From contig NZ_MKKX01000033.1 in the NCBI RefSeq assembly GCF_002091985.1, positions 1-64,000 of the forward strand: a stretch of DNA of 64,000 bases, in the 5' to 3' direction. The position numbers were made by a program, and so were the translations under genes. Shown piece by piece: positions 35,250 through 45,502 of the stretch. This DNA is from Rhodococcus sp. 1163 (lineage in GTDB: Bacteria > Actinomycetota > Actinomycetes > Mycobacteriales > Mycobacteriaceae). The notes under the pieces were generated by a model that saw only the letters and a program-made list of their open reading frames with translations, was not told the origin of the DNA and did not search any database. Position 1 is the first letter of the stretch. Each line of letters begins with the position of its first letter.

Positions 35250-35775
35250 CGTGCTGGCGTGGATGGTCGAGCACCGGGTTGTGTGGCTGACCACACTCTT
35301 CTGGATCGTCACCACGCTCGGAAACACAGTGGCGATGTTTGTCTTGTCGATCACCGGATGCGCAGTCCTGCTGCGGGCCGGTCGTCGACCGGAAGCAGTC
35401 ATGGTGGGTGGCGCCATGCTCAGTGGCTGGGGGCTGATGAGCCTGTTGAAGCTGATCTTCGGGCGCGAGCGGCCACCGATACCGGAAAGGCTCGTCGAGA
35501 TCTCCACGCACTCGTTTCCTTCGGGGCACGCGATGATGTCGGCGATCCTCGCCACGACGGTGACCGCGGTGTTGCTGCGGTCGACCGCGTTATGGCTCAG
35601 AAATCCGGTTGTTCTCGCGATACCAGCGGTTGCATCCCTGGCGATCGGCTTCTCGCGGATCTATCTCGGCGCGCATTGGACGACGGACGTCCTGGCGGGA
35701 TGGTGCTTCGGTATCGCGTGGGGGTTGCTCTGGATTTATGCGCTCAGCGTGCGAAATCGCTTCGCTGTGCGATGA
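35239..35775 (+). CDS. PAP2-family membrane phosphatase
   Basis: This 178-residue integral membrane lipid phosphatase has the three PAP2 motifs: KLIFGRERPP (about 73-82), FPSGHAMMSA (about 94-103) and SRIYLGAHWTTDV (about 139-151). It probably dephosphorylates a polyprenyl or phosphatidyl lipid on the outer face. GTG at 35239 lies inside the end of the ATPase gene. Its last 32 bp overlap the converging small gene. Confidence 0.92.
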   Translation: MDGDVLAWMVEHRVVWLTTLFWIVTTLGNTVAMFVLSITGCAVLLRAGRRPEAVMVGGAMLSGWGLMSLLKLIFGRERPPIPERLVEISTHSFPSGHAMMSAILATTVTAVLLRSTALWLRNPVVLAIPAVASLAIGFSRIYLGAHWTTDVLAGWCFGIAWGLLWIYALSVRNRFAVR

Positions 35776-35929
35776 CGAGGAGTTCATCGCGCATCGAAGG
35801 GCTGCTGACGGCGTGTGCGCGTGCGTAGAGGGCGCGGAGCGAGCGAGCGTGGGTACGACGATTGCGGTACTGCGTGACGAGCTTCATGACCTGGCCTTCG
35901 GGTAATTCATGGGATGAATCAACTGACAT
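35744..35929 (-). CDS. Small conserved-looking protein
   Basis: This 61-residue protein (MSVDSSHELPEGQVM...) is basic and helical, with LVTQYRNRRTHARSLRALYARAHAV. The ATG at 35929 has GGGGAG 8 nt upstream, which supports translation. It converges on and overlaps the PAP2 gene by 32 bp. I recognise no family; a nucleic-acid-binding role would be only a guess. Confidence 0.55.
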   Translation of the reverse strand: MSVDSSHELPEGQVMKLVTQYRNRRTHARSLRALYARAHAVSSPSMRDELLVIAQRSDFAR

Positions 35930-36013
35930 AACCCATACTCCCCGCAAACCCTGTGTTACTCAACCCTAATAAAGGTGAGTTTCCGCACGTCAGACCGCTG
36001 TGCGTGACTGCGG

Positions 36014-36262
36014 TTACGTGAGGCCGCGTTGAGCGGTCCTGTTACCGCGACGAGCGGCAGCTCTCTGCATGAGGAACAGCGTGAAGCCGACCACACCGAC
36101 GGCGACGCCGGTCCAGCAGGTCGGCAGCGCATCCGCCCACCTATCGCCACTGACGAGCACAACCACGGTAGCAACAACCCAGGCGAAAATGCCGACCGCG
36201 ATGACGGGCGCGGGATCTGTGAGCCGTACGCTCAGCGCGGGGGTTTCCGGCTTACTATCCAC
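36014..36262 (-). CDS. DUF2530 membrane protein (Rv0879c-like)
   Basis: This 82-residue protein has two membrane segments (about 17-38 and 48-66) with the DUF2530-like signature WVVATVVVLVSGDRWADALPTCWTG. It matches Rv0879c in place and type. It is divergent from the permease gene with 18 bp between. Function unknown. Confidence 0.82.
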   Translation of the reverse strand: MDSKPETPALSVRLTDPAPVIAVGIFAWVVATVVVLVSGDRWADALPTCWTGVAVGVVGFTLFLMQRAAARRGNRTAQRGLT

Positions 36263-36280
36263 GAAATGTAGGTTACTCCC

Positions 36281-37732
36281 ATGGCGTCGCCCAAAATTCT
36301 GGACAACTACTTCAAAATCACCGAACGTGGATCGACGGTCAGTTCGGAAGTGCGCGGCGGCGTCGTCACCTTCGTGGCGATGGCATACATAGTCGTTCTC
36401 AATCCGCTGATCCTCGGCAGCTTCTCGGCCGACGATGCCGCGGCCAAGCCCGATGTCCTCGGCAATATCCTGCCCGTCGCGCAGGTCGCCGCGGTGACAG
36501 CGCTCGTCGCCGGGTTCATGAGCATCTTGTTCGGCATCGTTGCCAACTATCCCTTCGGTATCGCCGCCGGACTCGGGATCAACACGCTTCTCGCCGTCAC
36601 CATCGCTCCACAGGTGACGTGGCCGGAGGCCATGGGGCTCGTCGTCATCGACGGCATCATCATCGTGTTGCTCGCGCTGACGGGCTTTCGTACTGCGGTG
36701 TTCAACGCCATTCCGTCCGAATTGAAAGCGGCGATCGCGGCGGGCATCGGGACGTTCATCGCGTTCATCGGACTCGTCGACGCCGGCTTCGTGCGACGCA
36801 TCCCCGACGCCGCCGGTACCTCGGTCCCGGTCGGCCTAGGTATCGACGGCTCCATCGCCTCGTGGCCGACGGCGATCTTCGTGTTCGGCCTGCTCTTGAT
36901 GGGCGTTCTCGTGGTGCGGAAGGTACGCGGTGGCCTGCTGATCGGCATCGTCGTCACCACAGTGCTCGCGGCCGTCGTCGAAGCTTTCACCGATATCGGA
37001 CCGTCGAACGGGGTGGATCCGAAAGGCTGGAATCTCAGCGTTCCGATCCTGCCCGATCAGCTCATCCAGACACCGAACCTTTCCTTGGTCGGCGATGTAG
37101 ATCTTTTCGGCGCGTTCACCCGCATCGGAGTCCTCGCAGCGAGCCTGCTGGTGTTCACTCTCGTTCTGGCGAACTTCTTCGACGCGATGGGGACGATGAC
37201 CGGGCTCGGCAAGGAAGGCGAGCTGATGGACGACAAGGATCAGCTCCCCGGAATCGGCAAAGCGCTCGTCGTCGAGGGAACCGGCGCGATCGTGGGCGGT
37301 GGCGCGTCGGCGTCGTCGAACACGGTGTTCGTCGAATCGGCGTCCGGTATCGCCGAGGGCGCGCGAACCGGTTTGGCCAACGTCGTGACCGGTCTACTCT
37401 TCCTGGCCGCGATGTTCCTGACACCACTCACTGCCATCGTTCCTATCGAGGCTGCCTCTCCGGCGCTGGTGATCGTCGGTGCCTTGATGATCGGACAGGT
37501 TCGCGAAATCGACTTCTCCAAGTTCGAATTCGCGCTGCCGGCATTCCTGACCATCGTGGTCATGCCGTTCACGTACTCGATCGCGAACGGCATCGGAGTC
37601 GGGTTCATCACCTGGGTAGTGCTCGCAGTGGGGCGCGGCAAGGCGAAGGCGGTTCATCCCCTGCTTTGGGTCGTTGCCTTGATGTTCGTCCTATATTTCG
37701 TCGTCGGACCGATCACTGACGCGGTTACGTAG
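36281..37732 (+). CDS. NCS2-family purine/xanthine/uracil permease (AzgA-like)
   Basis: This 483-residue permease has about 12-14 membrane segments and belongs to the AzgA subgroup of NCS2 (adenine, guanine, hypoxanthine uptake): EVRGGVVTFVAMAYIVVLNP, NYPFGIAAGLGINT, FFDAMGTMTGLGKE and GGGASASSNTVFVESASGI are the expected motifs. ATG at 36281 is the first start. Substrate specificity is inferred from the family. Confidence 0.92.
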   Translation: MASPKILDNYFKITERGSTVSSEVRGGVVTFVAMAYIVVLNPLILGSFSADDAAAKPDVLGNILPVAQVAAVTALVAGFMSILFGIVANYPFGIAAGLGINTLLAVTIAPQVTWPEAMGLVVIDGIIIVLLALTGFRTAVFNAIPSELKAAIAAGIGTFIAFIGLVDAGFVRRIPDAAGTSVPVGLGIDGSIASWPTAIFVFGLLLMGVLVVRKVRGGLLIGIVVTTVLAAVVEAFTDIGPSNGVDPKGWNLSVPILPDQLIQTPNLSLVGDVDLFGAFTRIGVLAASLLVFTLVLANFFDAMGTMTGLGKEGELMDDKDQLPGIGKALVVEGTGAIVGGGASASSNTVFVESASGIAEGARTGLANVVTGLLFLAAMFLTPLTAIVPIEAASPALVIVGALMIGQVREIDFSKFEFALPAFLTIVVMPFTYSIANGIGVGFITWVVLAVGRGKAKAVHPLLWVVALMFVLYFVVGPITDAVT

Positions 37733-37766
37733 GCCATAACGCGCACCAGGGCGTAGTCTCTGCGCT

Positions 37767-38213
37767 GTGACGTCGGGAAACAGCGTGAAAGACAACCGTG
37801 AGTTGGCAAGCGATCTATCGCTGGCCGTGGTGCGATTGACTCGCCACCTGAGGGGGAGACGTGTCGACTCGCAAGTGTCGCTGACTCAGCTGTCAGCTCT
37901 TGCGACCTTGAGCCGTGAGGGCGACATGACGCCGGGGGCACTGGCGGCCCGCGAACGAGTGCAGCCACCATCGATGACACGCGTGATCGCGTCGCTGGCG
38001 GAGCTCGGACTGGTGGTACGCACTCCGCATCCCACCGACGGCCGACAGGTGATCGTGTCGCTGTCCCCGTCCGGCAACACGCTGATCGCCGACGAGGCCA
38101 GTGCGCGTGAGGCGTGGATGACCTCTCAGTTGGCAGGCTTGAACGAGACTCAACTCGTAGTTCTCCGCGATGCGGTCGACATCATCGGCGCGCTGGTCAA
38201 CGACTCCGAGTAG
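37767..38213 (+). CDS. MarR-family regulator (Rv0880-like)
   Basis: This 148-residue winged-helix regulator has the MarR layout: [21 protein letters not shown] (recognition region) and a wing at [12 protein letters not shown]. It occupies the place of Rv0880. GTG at 37767. The next gene is an MFS transporter 32 bp downstream, a likely target. A short inverted repeat, AGGTA-N6-TACCT (38212-38227), lies between them. Ligand unknown. Confidence 0.9.
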   Translation: MTSGNSVKDNRELASDLSLAVVRLTRHLRGRRVDSQVSLTQLSALATLSREGDMTPGALAARERVQPPSMTRVIASLAELGLVVRTPHPTDGRQVIVSLSPSGNTLIADEASAREAWMTSQLAGLNETQLVVLRDAVDIIGALVNDSE

Positions 38214-38245
38214 GTAGTTCGTTACCTGAGGTTAGTATTTGTGGA

Positions 38246-39529
38246 GTGCCCTCTGCTTCCCCGATGTTCGCTGCATTGCGAACCCGCAACTACAGATTGT
38301 GGGCGTCCGGGCAGATAGTTTCTCTGGTCGGAACGTGGATGCAGAGGGTGGCGCAGGACTGGCTCGTGCTGACACTGTCGGGCGGCAACGGCGTCGCTGT
38401 CGGCATCGTGATGGCCCTGCAGTTCGGACCGACACTGCTGCTGTCGGTGTGGGGCGGGGTGCTCGCAGATAGGTACGACAAACGAACACTGCTGATGATC
38501 ACTCAGGCCTTCGCAGCGGTCTGCGGGCTCGTGCTCGGTCTCCTCGACGTCGGCAATCTCGTCGAACTGTGGCACGTGTACGTCATCGCGTTCGTTCTCG
38601 GCTGTTCCTCTGCCATCGACGCGCCAGTGCGTCAGTCCTTCACCATCGAGATGGTAGGCAAAGAGACGCTGGCGAATGCAATTGCGTTGAACTCCATGAC
38701 CTTCAACATGGCACGCATCATCGGACCGGCTCTGTCGGGTGTGCTCATCACTTTCATCGGTACCGGGTGGGTGTTCCTGATCAACGCCGCGTCGTTCGCG
38801 GCGGTGTTCGGCGCTCTCGTCGCGATGCGATCTGCCGACCTCTTCCACGTAGAACGAGCCGCGCGCGCGAAAGGCCAGGTACGGGAAGGCTTCCGGTACG
38901 TGTGGGGGCGAGACGATCTGCGCGTTCTCCTGGCAACGGTGTTCATGGTGTCGACGTTCGGATTGAACTTTCCGCTCAGCCTGGCAGTGTTGGCTCGCAA
39001 CACCTTCGGTAGCGGCGCCGACGCATACGGTCTGCTCTCGACGACCCTCGCAGTCGGCACCCTTGCAGGCGCGACCCTTGCGGCCCGCCGAGCCGGCACG
39101 CCCCGCCTGCGGTTGTTCATCGGTGCCGTCATCGCTTTCGGGGTGTTCGAAATACTCGTCGGACTGATGCCGAACTACACACTCGTTGCAATTCTGCTCG
39201 TCCCGACCGGAGCGTTGACTCTGACCTTCACCACCTCGGCGATGAATATTTTGCAGATGTCGGTGCCGTCGGAGATGCGTGGGCGTGTGATGGGCATCTA
39301 CATGCTGTGCTTCCTCGGAGGCACCCCTGTCGGCAGCCCGGTTCTCGGCTGGCTGGCCGACGTGCTCGATCCGCGGGCACCGCTGGTGTTCGGCGGGATA
39401 GTGTCGCTGGTCTCCGGGGTCGGGGCGGCCGTCTACCTGATGAAGCACAACAATCTGCGCCTCCGGATCGACCCTTGGCGGCGAAACGAGAGTCGCCGCT
39501 ACGTGAGGTCTAGAACCCCCAGCCCATGA
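38246..39529 (+). CDS. MFS transporter (DHA3/enterobactin-exporter-like)
   Basis: This 427-residue exporter has 12 membrane segments and the N-terminal pattern RTRNYRLWASGQIVSLVGTWMQ with GGVLADRYDKRTLL in the loop between TM2 and TM3, typical of the DHA3 exporters. GTG at 38246 is preceded by TAGTAT (38233-38238) at a distance that suits a leaderless transcript. A MarR gene just upstream on the same strand likely regulates it. The last 20 bp overlap the convergent Eis gene. Confidence 0.85.
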   Translation: MPSASPMFAALRTRNYRLWASGQIVSLVGTWMQRVAQDWLVLTLSGGNGVAVGIVMALQFGPTLLLSVWGGVLADRYDKRTLLMITQAFAAVCGLVLGLLDVGNLVELWHVYVIAFVLGCSSAIDAPVRQSFTIEMVGKETLANAIALNSMTFNMARIIGPALSGVLITFIGTGWVFLINAASFAAVFGALVAMRSADLFHVERAARAKGQVREGFRYVWGRDDLRVLLATVFMVSTFGLNFPLSLAVLARNTFGSGADAYGLLSTTLAVGTLAGATLAARRAGTPRLRLFIGAVIAFGVFEILVGLMPNYTLVAILLVPTGALTLTFTTSAMNILQMSVPSEMRGRVMGIYMLCFLGGTPVGSPVLGWLADVLDPRAPLVFGGIVSLVSGVGAAVYLMKHNNLRLRIDPWRRNESRRYVRSRTPSP

Positions 39530-40712
39530 CCGACGCACGGTCGGTCGAGAACGCGAGATCCACCGTGTGCAACGCGTCCGAATCCCGGCTCCACAGGCGA
39601 TTGGAGGCCGCGAACCTAGTGGCACGGTGAGTGCCGAAGTACAGACTGCTCAGCACATCGAGCTTCATCGACGCGTCGGCGGGCGCATCGGTTCGAGTGA
39701 CGGTGGCCTTTCCGGCACTGATCGTGACGTCGAAGGTTCCGCCGGCCTCGAGGAACGGATCGAAGACGTCGAGCACGAACTGCGCGTCGACGGCGTAGGT
39801 ACGGGCTTCGAGGGCAGCTTCGACATTCATGACACGGCTCCACAGCGCGTCGTGGTGACCGGTGATCTTCGGTAGTCGATTGTTCGTCAGCAGGAACGGC
39901 AACGGCTCGTCCGGGGCCTGACTGACCTCGATGGTGTCGACGAGATCGATCCCGACGAGCACCTGCCACATCTGGGCATACGCGTCGTCGGTGACGGCGA
40001 TGAACTCCTGAACGACGACCTTGGTGTCGCCGGTCATGTTTCGGCGGTAGGCGACGTAGCCGTCCGGGTGAACCATGAAGAAGAGCGCGGTCAATCCTTC
40101 TCGACCGTTTTCGCGGTCGGCGAAGAAGCGCTCCCAGCGGATGGGCGGCTTCGGTTGTGCGCCTGCCGTCTTGCGCTGCCAGCGATGGTAGATCTCGGGA
40201 AGCAGAGTCGACGCCTCGGTGGACTCCACCAACCGGACGTCGGTCACCGCGGGTACGTCCGGATGGAATTGGGCGAAGCGGCGATCGAGAACTACCCGGT
40301 GTTCCTCGGTGGCAGGCCCGTAGCCGAAGCGTCGGTAGATCGTGGCCTCACTCGCCGTCAGCAGCGACAGGGGGGCACCTGCCGCTTCGAGATTGCGATG
40401 CTGCTCGGTGAACATGCGCCGGAGGATTCCGCGGCGGCGATGCGTCGGTGCGACCGAAACCCAGGACACGCCCGACGCCTCCACCTGAGCGCCTCCCGGG
40501 ACCGTCACGGACATGGGGAAGTGCATCGCAACCCCGACGGGCGTGCTTCCATCCCACGCCATGACGACGTGACGCGAACTGGTGAGAATCTGCGTCTCGG
40601 CAAGGTCCTCGGCATTCTGGTGTTCACCGAATGCATGCGCATCCAGAAGCGCCACGGCATCCCAGTCGTCGTCGGTTGCCGTCCTGACAGTGATCGTGCC
40701 CTCGGTATTCAT
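39510..40712 (-). CDS. Eis-family GNAT N-acetyltransferase
   Basis: This 400-residue protein has the Eis architecture: an N-terminal GNAT domain with the acetyl-CoA loop VAPTHRRRGILRRMF (about 83-98), a second degenerate GNAT region, and a C-terminal sterol-carrier-like domain. It ends in ...MGWGF; in Eis the terminal carboxylate is part of the active site. Family members acetylate amines of aminoglycosides or proteins. ATG at 40712 has GGAAAGG 9 nt upstream. Overlaps the MFS gene by 20 bp. Confidence 0.92.
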   Translation of the reverse strand: MNTEGTITVRTATDDDWDAVALLDAHAFGEHQNAEDLAETQILTSSRHVVMAWDGSTPVGVAMHFPMSVTVPGGAQVEASGVSWVSVAPTHRRRGILRRMFTEQHRNLEAAGAPLSLLTASEATIYRRFGYGPATEEHRVVLDRRFAQFHPDVPAVTDVRLVESTEASTLLPEIYHRWQRKTAGAQPKPPIRWERFFADRENGREGLTALFFMVHPDGYVAYRRNMTGDTKVVVQEFIAVTDDAYAQMWQVLVGIDLVDTIEVSQAPDEPLPFLLTNNRLPKITGHHDALWSRVMNVEAALEARTYAVDAQFVLDVFDPFLEAGGTFDVTISAGKATVTRTDAPADASMKLDVLSSLYFGTHRATRFAASNRLWSRDSDALHTVDLAFSTDRASVMGWGF

Positions 40713-40750
40713 CGCACTCGACCTTTCCATACAGATGCCAAGATGGTCAC

Positions 40751-41554
40751 GTGGTAAACGTAATCGACATCGACGACTCTGCCGATCCGCGACTCGACGA
40801 CTTTCGCGACCTCAACTCCTCCGACCGTAGACCGGACCTCCCCGACGGGAAGGGGCTGGTGATTGCCGAGGGCGTTTTGGTGACCAAGCGGTTGTTGACC
40901 TCGCGGTTCCCGACGATAAGCCTGCTCGGCGTCGACCGCAGGCTCGTAGAACTGGGTTCACGCCTCGATCGGGTGGATGTTCCGTTCTATCGAACCAGTG
41001 CCGAGGTGATGGCCGACGTCGTCGGATTTCATTTGAACCGTGGCGTGCTCTCGGTGGCGAGTCGGTCCCCGGAACTCGACATGGCCGACGTAGTCCGCGA
41101 TGCTAAGACTGTCGTAGTGCTCGAGGGCGTCAACGACCACGAGAATCTCGGTGCAATGTTTCGTAACGCCGCAGGCCTCGGCGTGGACGCTGTACTTTTC
41201 GGAGCGGCATGCGCCGACCCCCTCTATCGTCGTGCCGTACGAGTGTCCATGGGACACGTACTTCGGGTTCCGTTCGCGCGCGTTCCGGACTGGCCGCGGG
41301 GCTTGAAGATACTCCGCGACAGCGGCTTTCAGACCATCTCGTTGACGCCGAATCCGTCGGCGATTCCGCTTGCCGAGGCGATGACGGGGGAGAAGGTCGC
41401 ATTGCTACTCGGCGCCGAGGGGCCGGGGCTGACCGAACATGCCATGCGTGCGACCGACATTCGCGCACGAATTCCGATGGCGCCCGATACCGACTCGCTC
41501 AATGTGGCCACCGCGGCTGCGATGGCGTTCTACGAACGGGTGCGCGTGCAGTGA
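40751..41554 (+). CDS. SpoU/TrmH-family RNA 2'-O-methyltransferase (Rv0881-like)
   Basis: This 267-residue methyltransferase has the SPOUT motifs: EGVNDHENLGAMFRNAAGLG (motif 1, Asn and Arg), LLLGAEGPGLTE (motif 2) and IPMAPDTDSLNVATAAA (motif 3). An N-terminal RNA-binding region precedes them. The target is rRNA or tRNA ribose. GTG at 40751; the last 4 bp overlap the next gene. Position matches Rv0881. Confidence 0.92.
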   Translation: MVNVIDIDDSADPRLDDFRDLNSSDRRPDLPDGKGLVIAEGVLVTKRLLTSRFPTISLLGVDRRLVELGSRLDRVDVPFYRTSAEVMADVVGFHLNRGVLSVASRSPELDMADVVRDAKTVVVLEGVNDHENLGAMFRNAAGLGVDAVLFGAACADPLYRRAVRVSMGHVLRVPFARVPDWPRGLKILRDSGFQTISLTPNPSAIPLAEAMTGEKVALLLGAEGPGLTEHAMRATDIRARIPMAPDTDSLNVATAAAMAFYERVRVQ

Positions 41555-41820
41555 CCGAGCACGTCGCCTATACCGGTATTCCGGTCGCGCTCTTCGCAGC
41601 GGTCCTCGTCGGGGCCGCACTGACAGCGTTCGGCCTCGAGCTCGCAGCCGTCAACGTATTCCTGGCGGTGGGGATCAACTTGATCGTCGTCGGTGGAGCT
41701 GCGCCGACCGTGCTGCGCTTTCGGCACACGCCGCTGTGGCGGTGGCTGGTGTACGGAACCTGTGTCGGTGCCGTTCTCAGCTTCGTGGTTCTGGGGATTT
41801 CCGTTTCAACCACCGCATGA
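41551..41820 (+). CDS. Small three-TM membrane protein (Rv0882-like)
   Basis: This 89-residue protein has three hydrophobic segments (about 8-28, 31-52, 63-84) and follows the methyltransferase through a GTGA overlap. Rv0882 is a similar small membrane protein in the same position. No function is known. Its last 44 bp overlap the convergent gene. Confidence 0.8.
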   Translation: MTEHVAYTGIPVALFAAVLVGAALTAFGLELAAVNVFLAVGINLIVVGGAAPTVLRFRHTPLWRWLVYGTCVGAVLSFVVLGISVSTTA

Positions 41821-42535
41821 TCGAGCGATCCGGCATCGGCTCGGGTGGGGCCTGGTCGGGTGGGGTCTGTTCGACCTGTCGGGGTTCCTGACCGGGCGCG
41901 TACATGGTGAAGCCACATACCTGCAACGAGATCGGATCGAACTCGTCGCCGCGTGGCGCGCCGGTATAGCGGTAGCCGAGCCATTCGGAGTTGGCTGCTT
42001 CGGCAAATTCCTGTGGGTGGAACGGAAGCGAGAGTGGGTCCGGCATGACGCCGGACGGATAGACCAACGGGTGCTCGCCGGCCCAGAAGCGTCGTTCCCA
42101 CACCAACGGCAGACCGGAGTCCTCGTAGATGTAGATCGGAGTCGCGCTGAACGAACGTCGCAGGGTGCCGCGTTCCCAATATGCGAAAGCACCCCACGCC
42201 GTCTCCGGGTCCGTCATCACGAGATACGTGCGCTCGGCCGCCAAAGGGTGAATCCAGGGCTCGGGCAAAGTCGACGGAGTGGCGACGGCCAAATCGGCCG
42301 AACAGACCACGGTAACGCCCGGATACGCCCCGATGTAGATCTCGTCGGGGCCGACCCCGGCCACGGCCGACACCGGGGAAAGTTGGCTCGGTACGGCGAC
42401 GCGATCGGGGAACAGGCGCCCGGCCAGCGCTGACGCCGTATCCCAGTCCGAAGTTGTAGAGGATCTCAAGACTGCGATCGGGTCAGGGGTATCTATGTAC
42501 CAGACAGTCGATGCTTTGGCCCCCACTCCTGGCAC
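41777..42535 (-). CDS. Hypothetical protein, DUF6928-like
   Basis: This 252-residue soluble protein has no signal peptide. It reads WYIDTPDPIAVLRSS at its N-terminus, YIGAYPGVTVVCSADLAVA about residue 70, and FAYWERGTLRRSFSATP near 120. I tentatively place it in the actinobacterial DUF6928 group. The GTG at 42535 is uncertain, as a second GTG lies 9 nt inside. The C-terminal tail is Pro-rich and basic. It overlaps the 3' end of the membrane gene. Confidence 0.65.
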   Translation of the reverse strand: MPGVGAKASTVWYIDTPDPIAVLRSSTTSDWDTASALAGRLFPDRVAVPSQLSPVSAVAGVGPDEIYIGAYPGVTVVCSADLAVATPSTLPEPWIHPLAAERTYLVMTDPETAWGAFAYWERGTLRRSFSATPIYIYEDSGLPLVWERRFWAGEHPLVYPSGVMPDPLSLPFHPQEFAEAANSEWLGYRYTGAPRGDEFDPISLQVCGFTMYAPGQEPRQVEQTPPDQAPPEPMPDRSIMRWLKRKSPEPRS

Positions 42536-42565
42536 CCTTCCCGATCGAACGTCAGCCCATCATGA

Positions 42566-43456
42566 TCAATTGTGTCCGCTACTGCGGACACCCAGCAGAA
42601 CGTCCTCCCACGAAGGCATTGCGGGCTTGCCCTTCTTGTCCTTCTTCGGCGTAGGAGGCTCGTGCCGCTTCGTCTCGGCTACAGCGGGCACCGGGGGCTC
42701 GGCGACCTCTGGTGGAGTGCTCTCCGGTAGAGCGATCTCCGGCGCGGGGTTCTCTGGTGCGGCGGTCTCGATCTCACTGTCCGCGGTGGTGCCGTAGTAC
42801 TCGTCGAAGGATTCCTCGGATGTCTCTTCTTCGATTGCGAGCGATCGCACCGGAGCCAGTCCTCGCAGCTGCCGCCCGAAGTCCGGGTCGATCAGCTCCG
42901 CTGCCGCATCGTCGAGTGCGGTGATGGTGCCACCGTGGCCGTCGGGAAGGTACTGCCAATGCGCCTTGTTGGTCGTTCGGCCCGCCTGCCACTTCAGCTG
43001 AGCTACCCACTTGTTGTCCTCGTCGCGCCACGCGTCCCACGTTGCTTCGCCGAGATGGTGGCCGCGAGCGCGGAACGCAAGCGCGACGATCTCGGCCAAG
43101 GTCTGGACGGCAGGCCCGTCGTGACGGAGAGGGTGGCCGGCTTGCGCCATGCTGGATGCCTGGGACCGTTCGAGAAGTACCGGATGGGCGAAGACCTCGA
43201 CCCGGCTCAATGCCATTCCCGATTCGTTTGCAACCTGTTCGACGGTGGCCCCGCCGCGGATACGAGCCTGGATCTCCCTGGGCCTGAGCACACTGTCCAT
43301 TTGGATCTCAATCTGTCCTAGTCGAGCGATGTCGCCGCGGGAGGCCGCGCGGAGCTTGTCGTCGGCTGGAAGCCGGAATTTGTCGCCGGTGGTTGGATCT
43401 GCGCAAATGACGTGCTGACCGTCGGGTTCGAGACCAACCACACGTAGATCTCGCAC
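42566..43456 (-). CDS. sepH: SepH (DUF3071), cell division protein
   Basis: This 296-residue protein is the homologue of actinobacterial SepH (Rv0883c), which binds FtsZ and aids Z-ring formation. The N-terminal DUF3071 domain (about residues 1-200) opens VRDLRVVGLEPDGQHVI and includes VLRPREIQARIRGGATVEQV, a helix-turn-helix-like stretch. The acidic Pro-rich linker (about 215-270) and the conserved C-terminal PSWEDVLLGVRSSG are characteristic. GTG at 43456 has AGGAGG 5 nt upstream; the frame remains open further upstream without support. Confidence 0.93.
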   Translation of the reverse strand: MRDLRVVGLEPDGQHVICADPTTGDKFRLPADDKLRAASRGDIARLGQIEIQMDSVLRPREIQARIRGGATVEQVANESGMALSRVEVFAHPVLLERSQASSMAQAGHPLRHDGPAVQTLAEIVALAFRARGHHLGEATWDAWRDEDNKWVAQLKWQAGRTTNKAHWQYLPDGHGGTITALDDAAAELIDPDFGRQLRGLAPVRSLAIEEETSEESFDEYYGTTADSEIETAAPENPAPEIALPESTPPEVAEPPVPAVAETKRHEPPTPKKDKKGKPAMPSWEDVLLGVRSSGHN

Positions 43457-43548
43457 CTTGACCTCCTCATCGCGCCGACTCGCGATATCGTCCTGCTCGA
43501 CAGTAATCCAATCGTGATCGACGGTGTGTCTCCGACACGCGTCCGGCA

Positions 43549-44235
43549 TCACCGATGCTCGTGAGTCATGAGCGTAGTCATTGCCGTGTCCTGCTGTGGT
43601 GGTTCGGTGCTGGCAGCGTCAAAGGTGTTGGCGTCCTTGGCTATCGAGTCCGCTCGGATGTAGTAGGCACCGAGCGTGAACCCGATGGCCAGCGCAGCGA
43701 TGTGTCCGAATGCCGTAAAGGTCGGGTCAGAGATCGCAGCGACCGCCACGAGTGCTGTCCATCCCACCGCCCAGACAATTCGCCATGAGCGGTAGAGATA
43801 TCGAATCAACGACCCGGCAACCGCAGCAGCGGCATAGCTGACTCCGACGTCGATCGCCATGGCGAGGGAATCGGCGAGCCAGTTCGCGTGGATGCCGACG
43901 AACAGTCCGATCGCCACCAGCGCCGTCGCGCCGATGTGTCCGAGTAGGAACGTCCAGAGAAATCGCCTCGACCCGGACACCCATTCGGCCACGGCGAACA
44001 GGGCGACAACCGAGGCAAGCCACAACCAGTTCACTTCACCGTCGGTCAAGAACACGCTGGCGACGAGAGTGGCGATATGGCCGTCGGAAAGATTGTGCAG
44101 ATTGGTGCTCGCCTCGCGGAGTACGTGCCACTGGGCGTGGGGGCGGAGCTGGGACAGAAATATCGACGATGCGATGGCAAGCGCGAGATACGTGATGGTG
44201 ACACGCAGCCTGAACAGAGGCGCCGAAACGCGCAT
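43549..44235 (-). CDS. Rhomboid-like multi-pass membrane protein
   Basis: This 228-residue protein has about six membrane segments. The segment arrangement and NWLWLASVVALFAVAEWVSG with LGHIGATALVA and a late GHIAALAIGF recall the rhomboid-like group (PF20401). I cannot point to a catalytic Ser-His pair, so it may be an inactive family member. ATG at 44235 has GGAGGGAG upstream. It lies between serC and sepH, an insertion relative to M. tuberculosis. Confidence 0.72.
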   Translation of the reverse strand: MRVSAPLFRLRVTITYLALAIASSIFLSQLRPHAQWHVLREASTNLHNLSDGHIATLVASVFLTDGEVNWLWLASVVALFAVAEWVSGSRRFLWTFLLGHIGATALVAIGLFVGIHANWLADSLAMAIDVGVSYAAAAVAGSLIRYLYRSWRIVWAVGWTALVAVAAISDPTFTAFGHIAALAIGFTLGAYYIRADSIAKDANTFDAASTEPPQQDTAMTTLMTHEHR

Positions 44236-44321
44236 CGGGCGCTCCCTCCGAGGTCGTTGCGCTTGCGAACGTATCCGCAAGTGTAAGCCTCTTCGGCAGC
44301 GCCCGAGCTGTGCGCGTTCTG

Positions 44322-45479
<1,158 letters not shown>

Positions 45480-45502
45480 CTACAGGGTAGTCGGACCCGT
45501 AC

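Noticed and set aside
38212..38227. AGGTA-N6-TACCT inverted repeat between MarR and MFS genes
   Set aside because: Arms of 5 bp are too short to call as an operator by themselves; mentioned only in the MarR entry.
38222..39625. 467-codon minus-strand frame
   Set aside because: Antisense to the clear MFS transporter; composition is that of a shadow frame.
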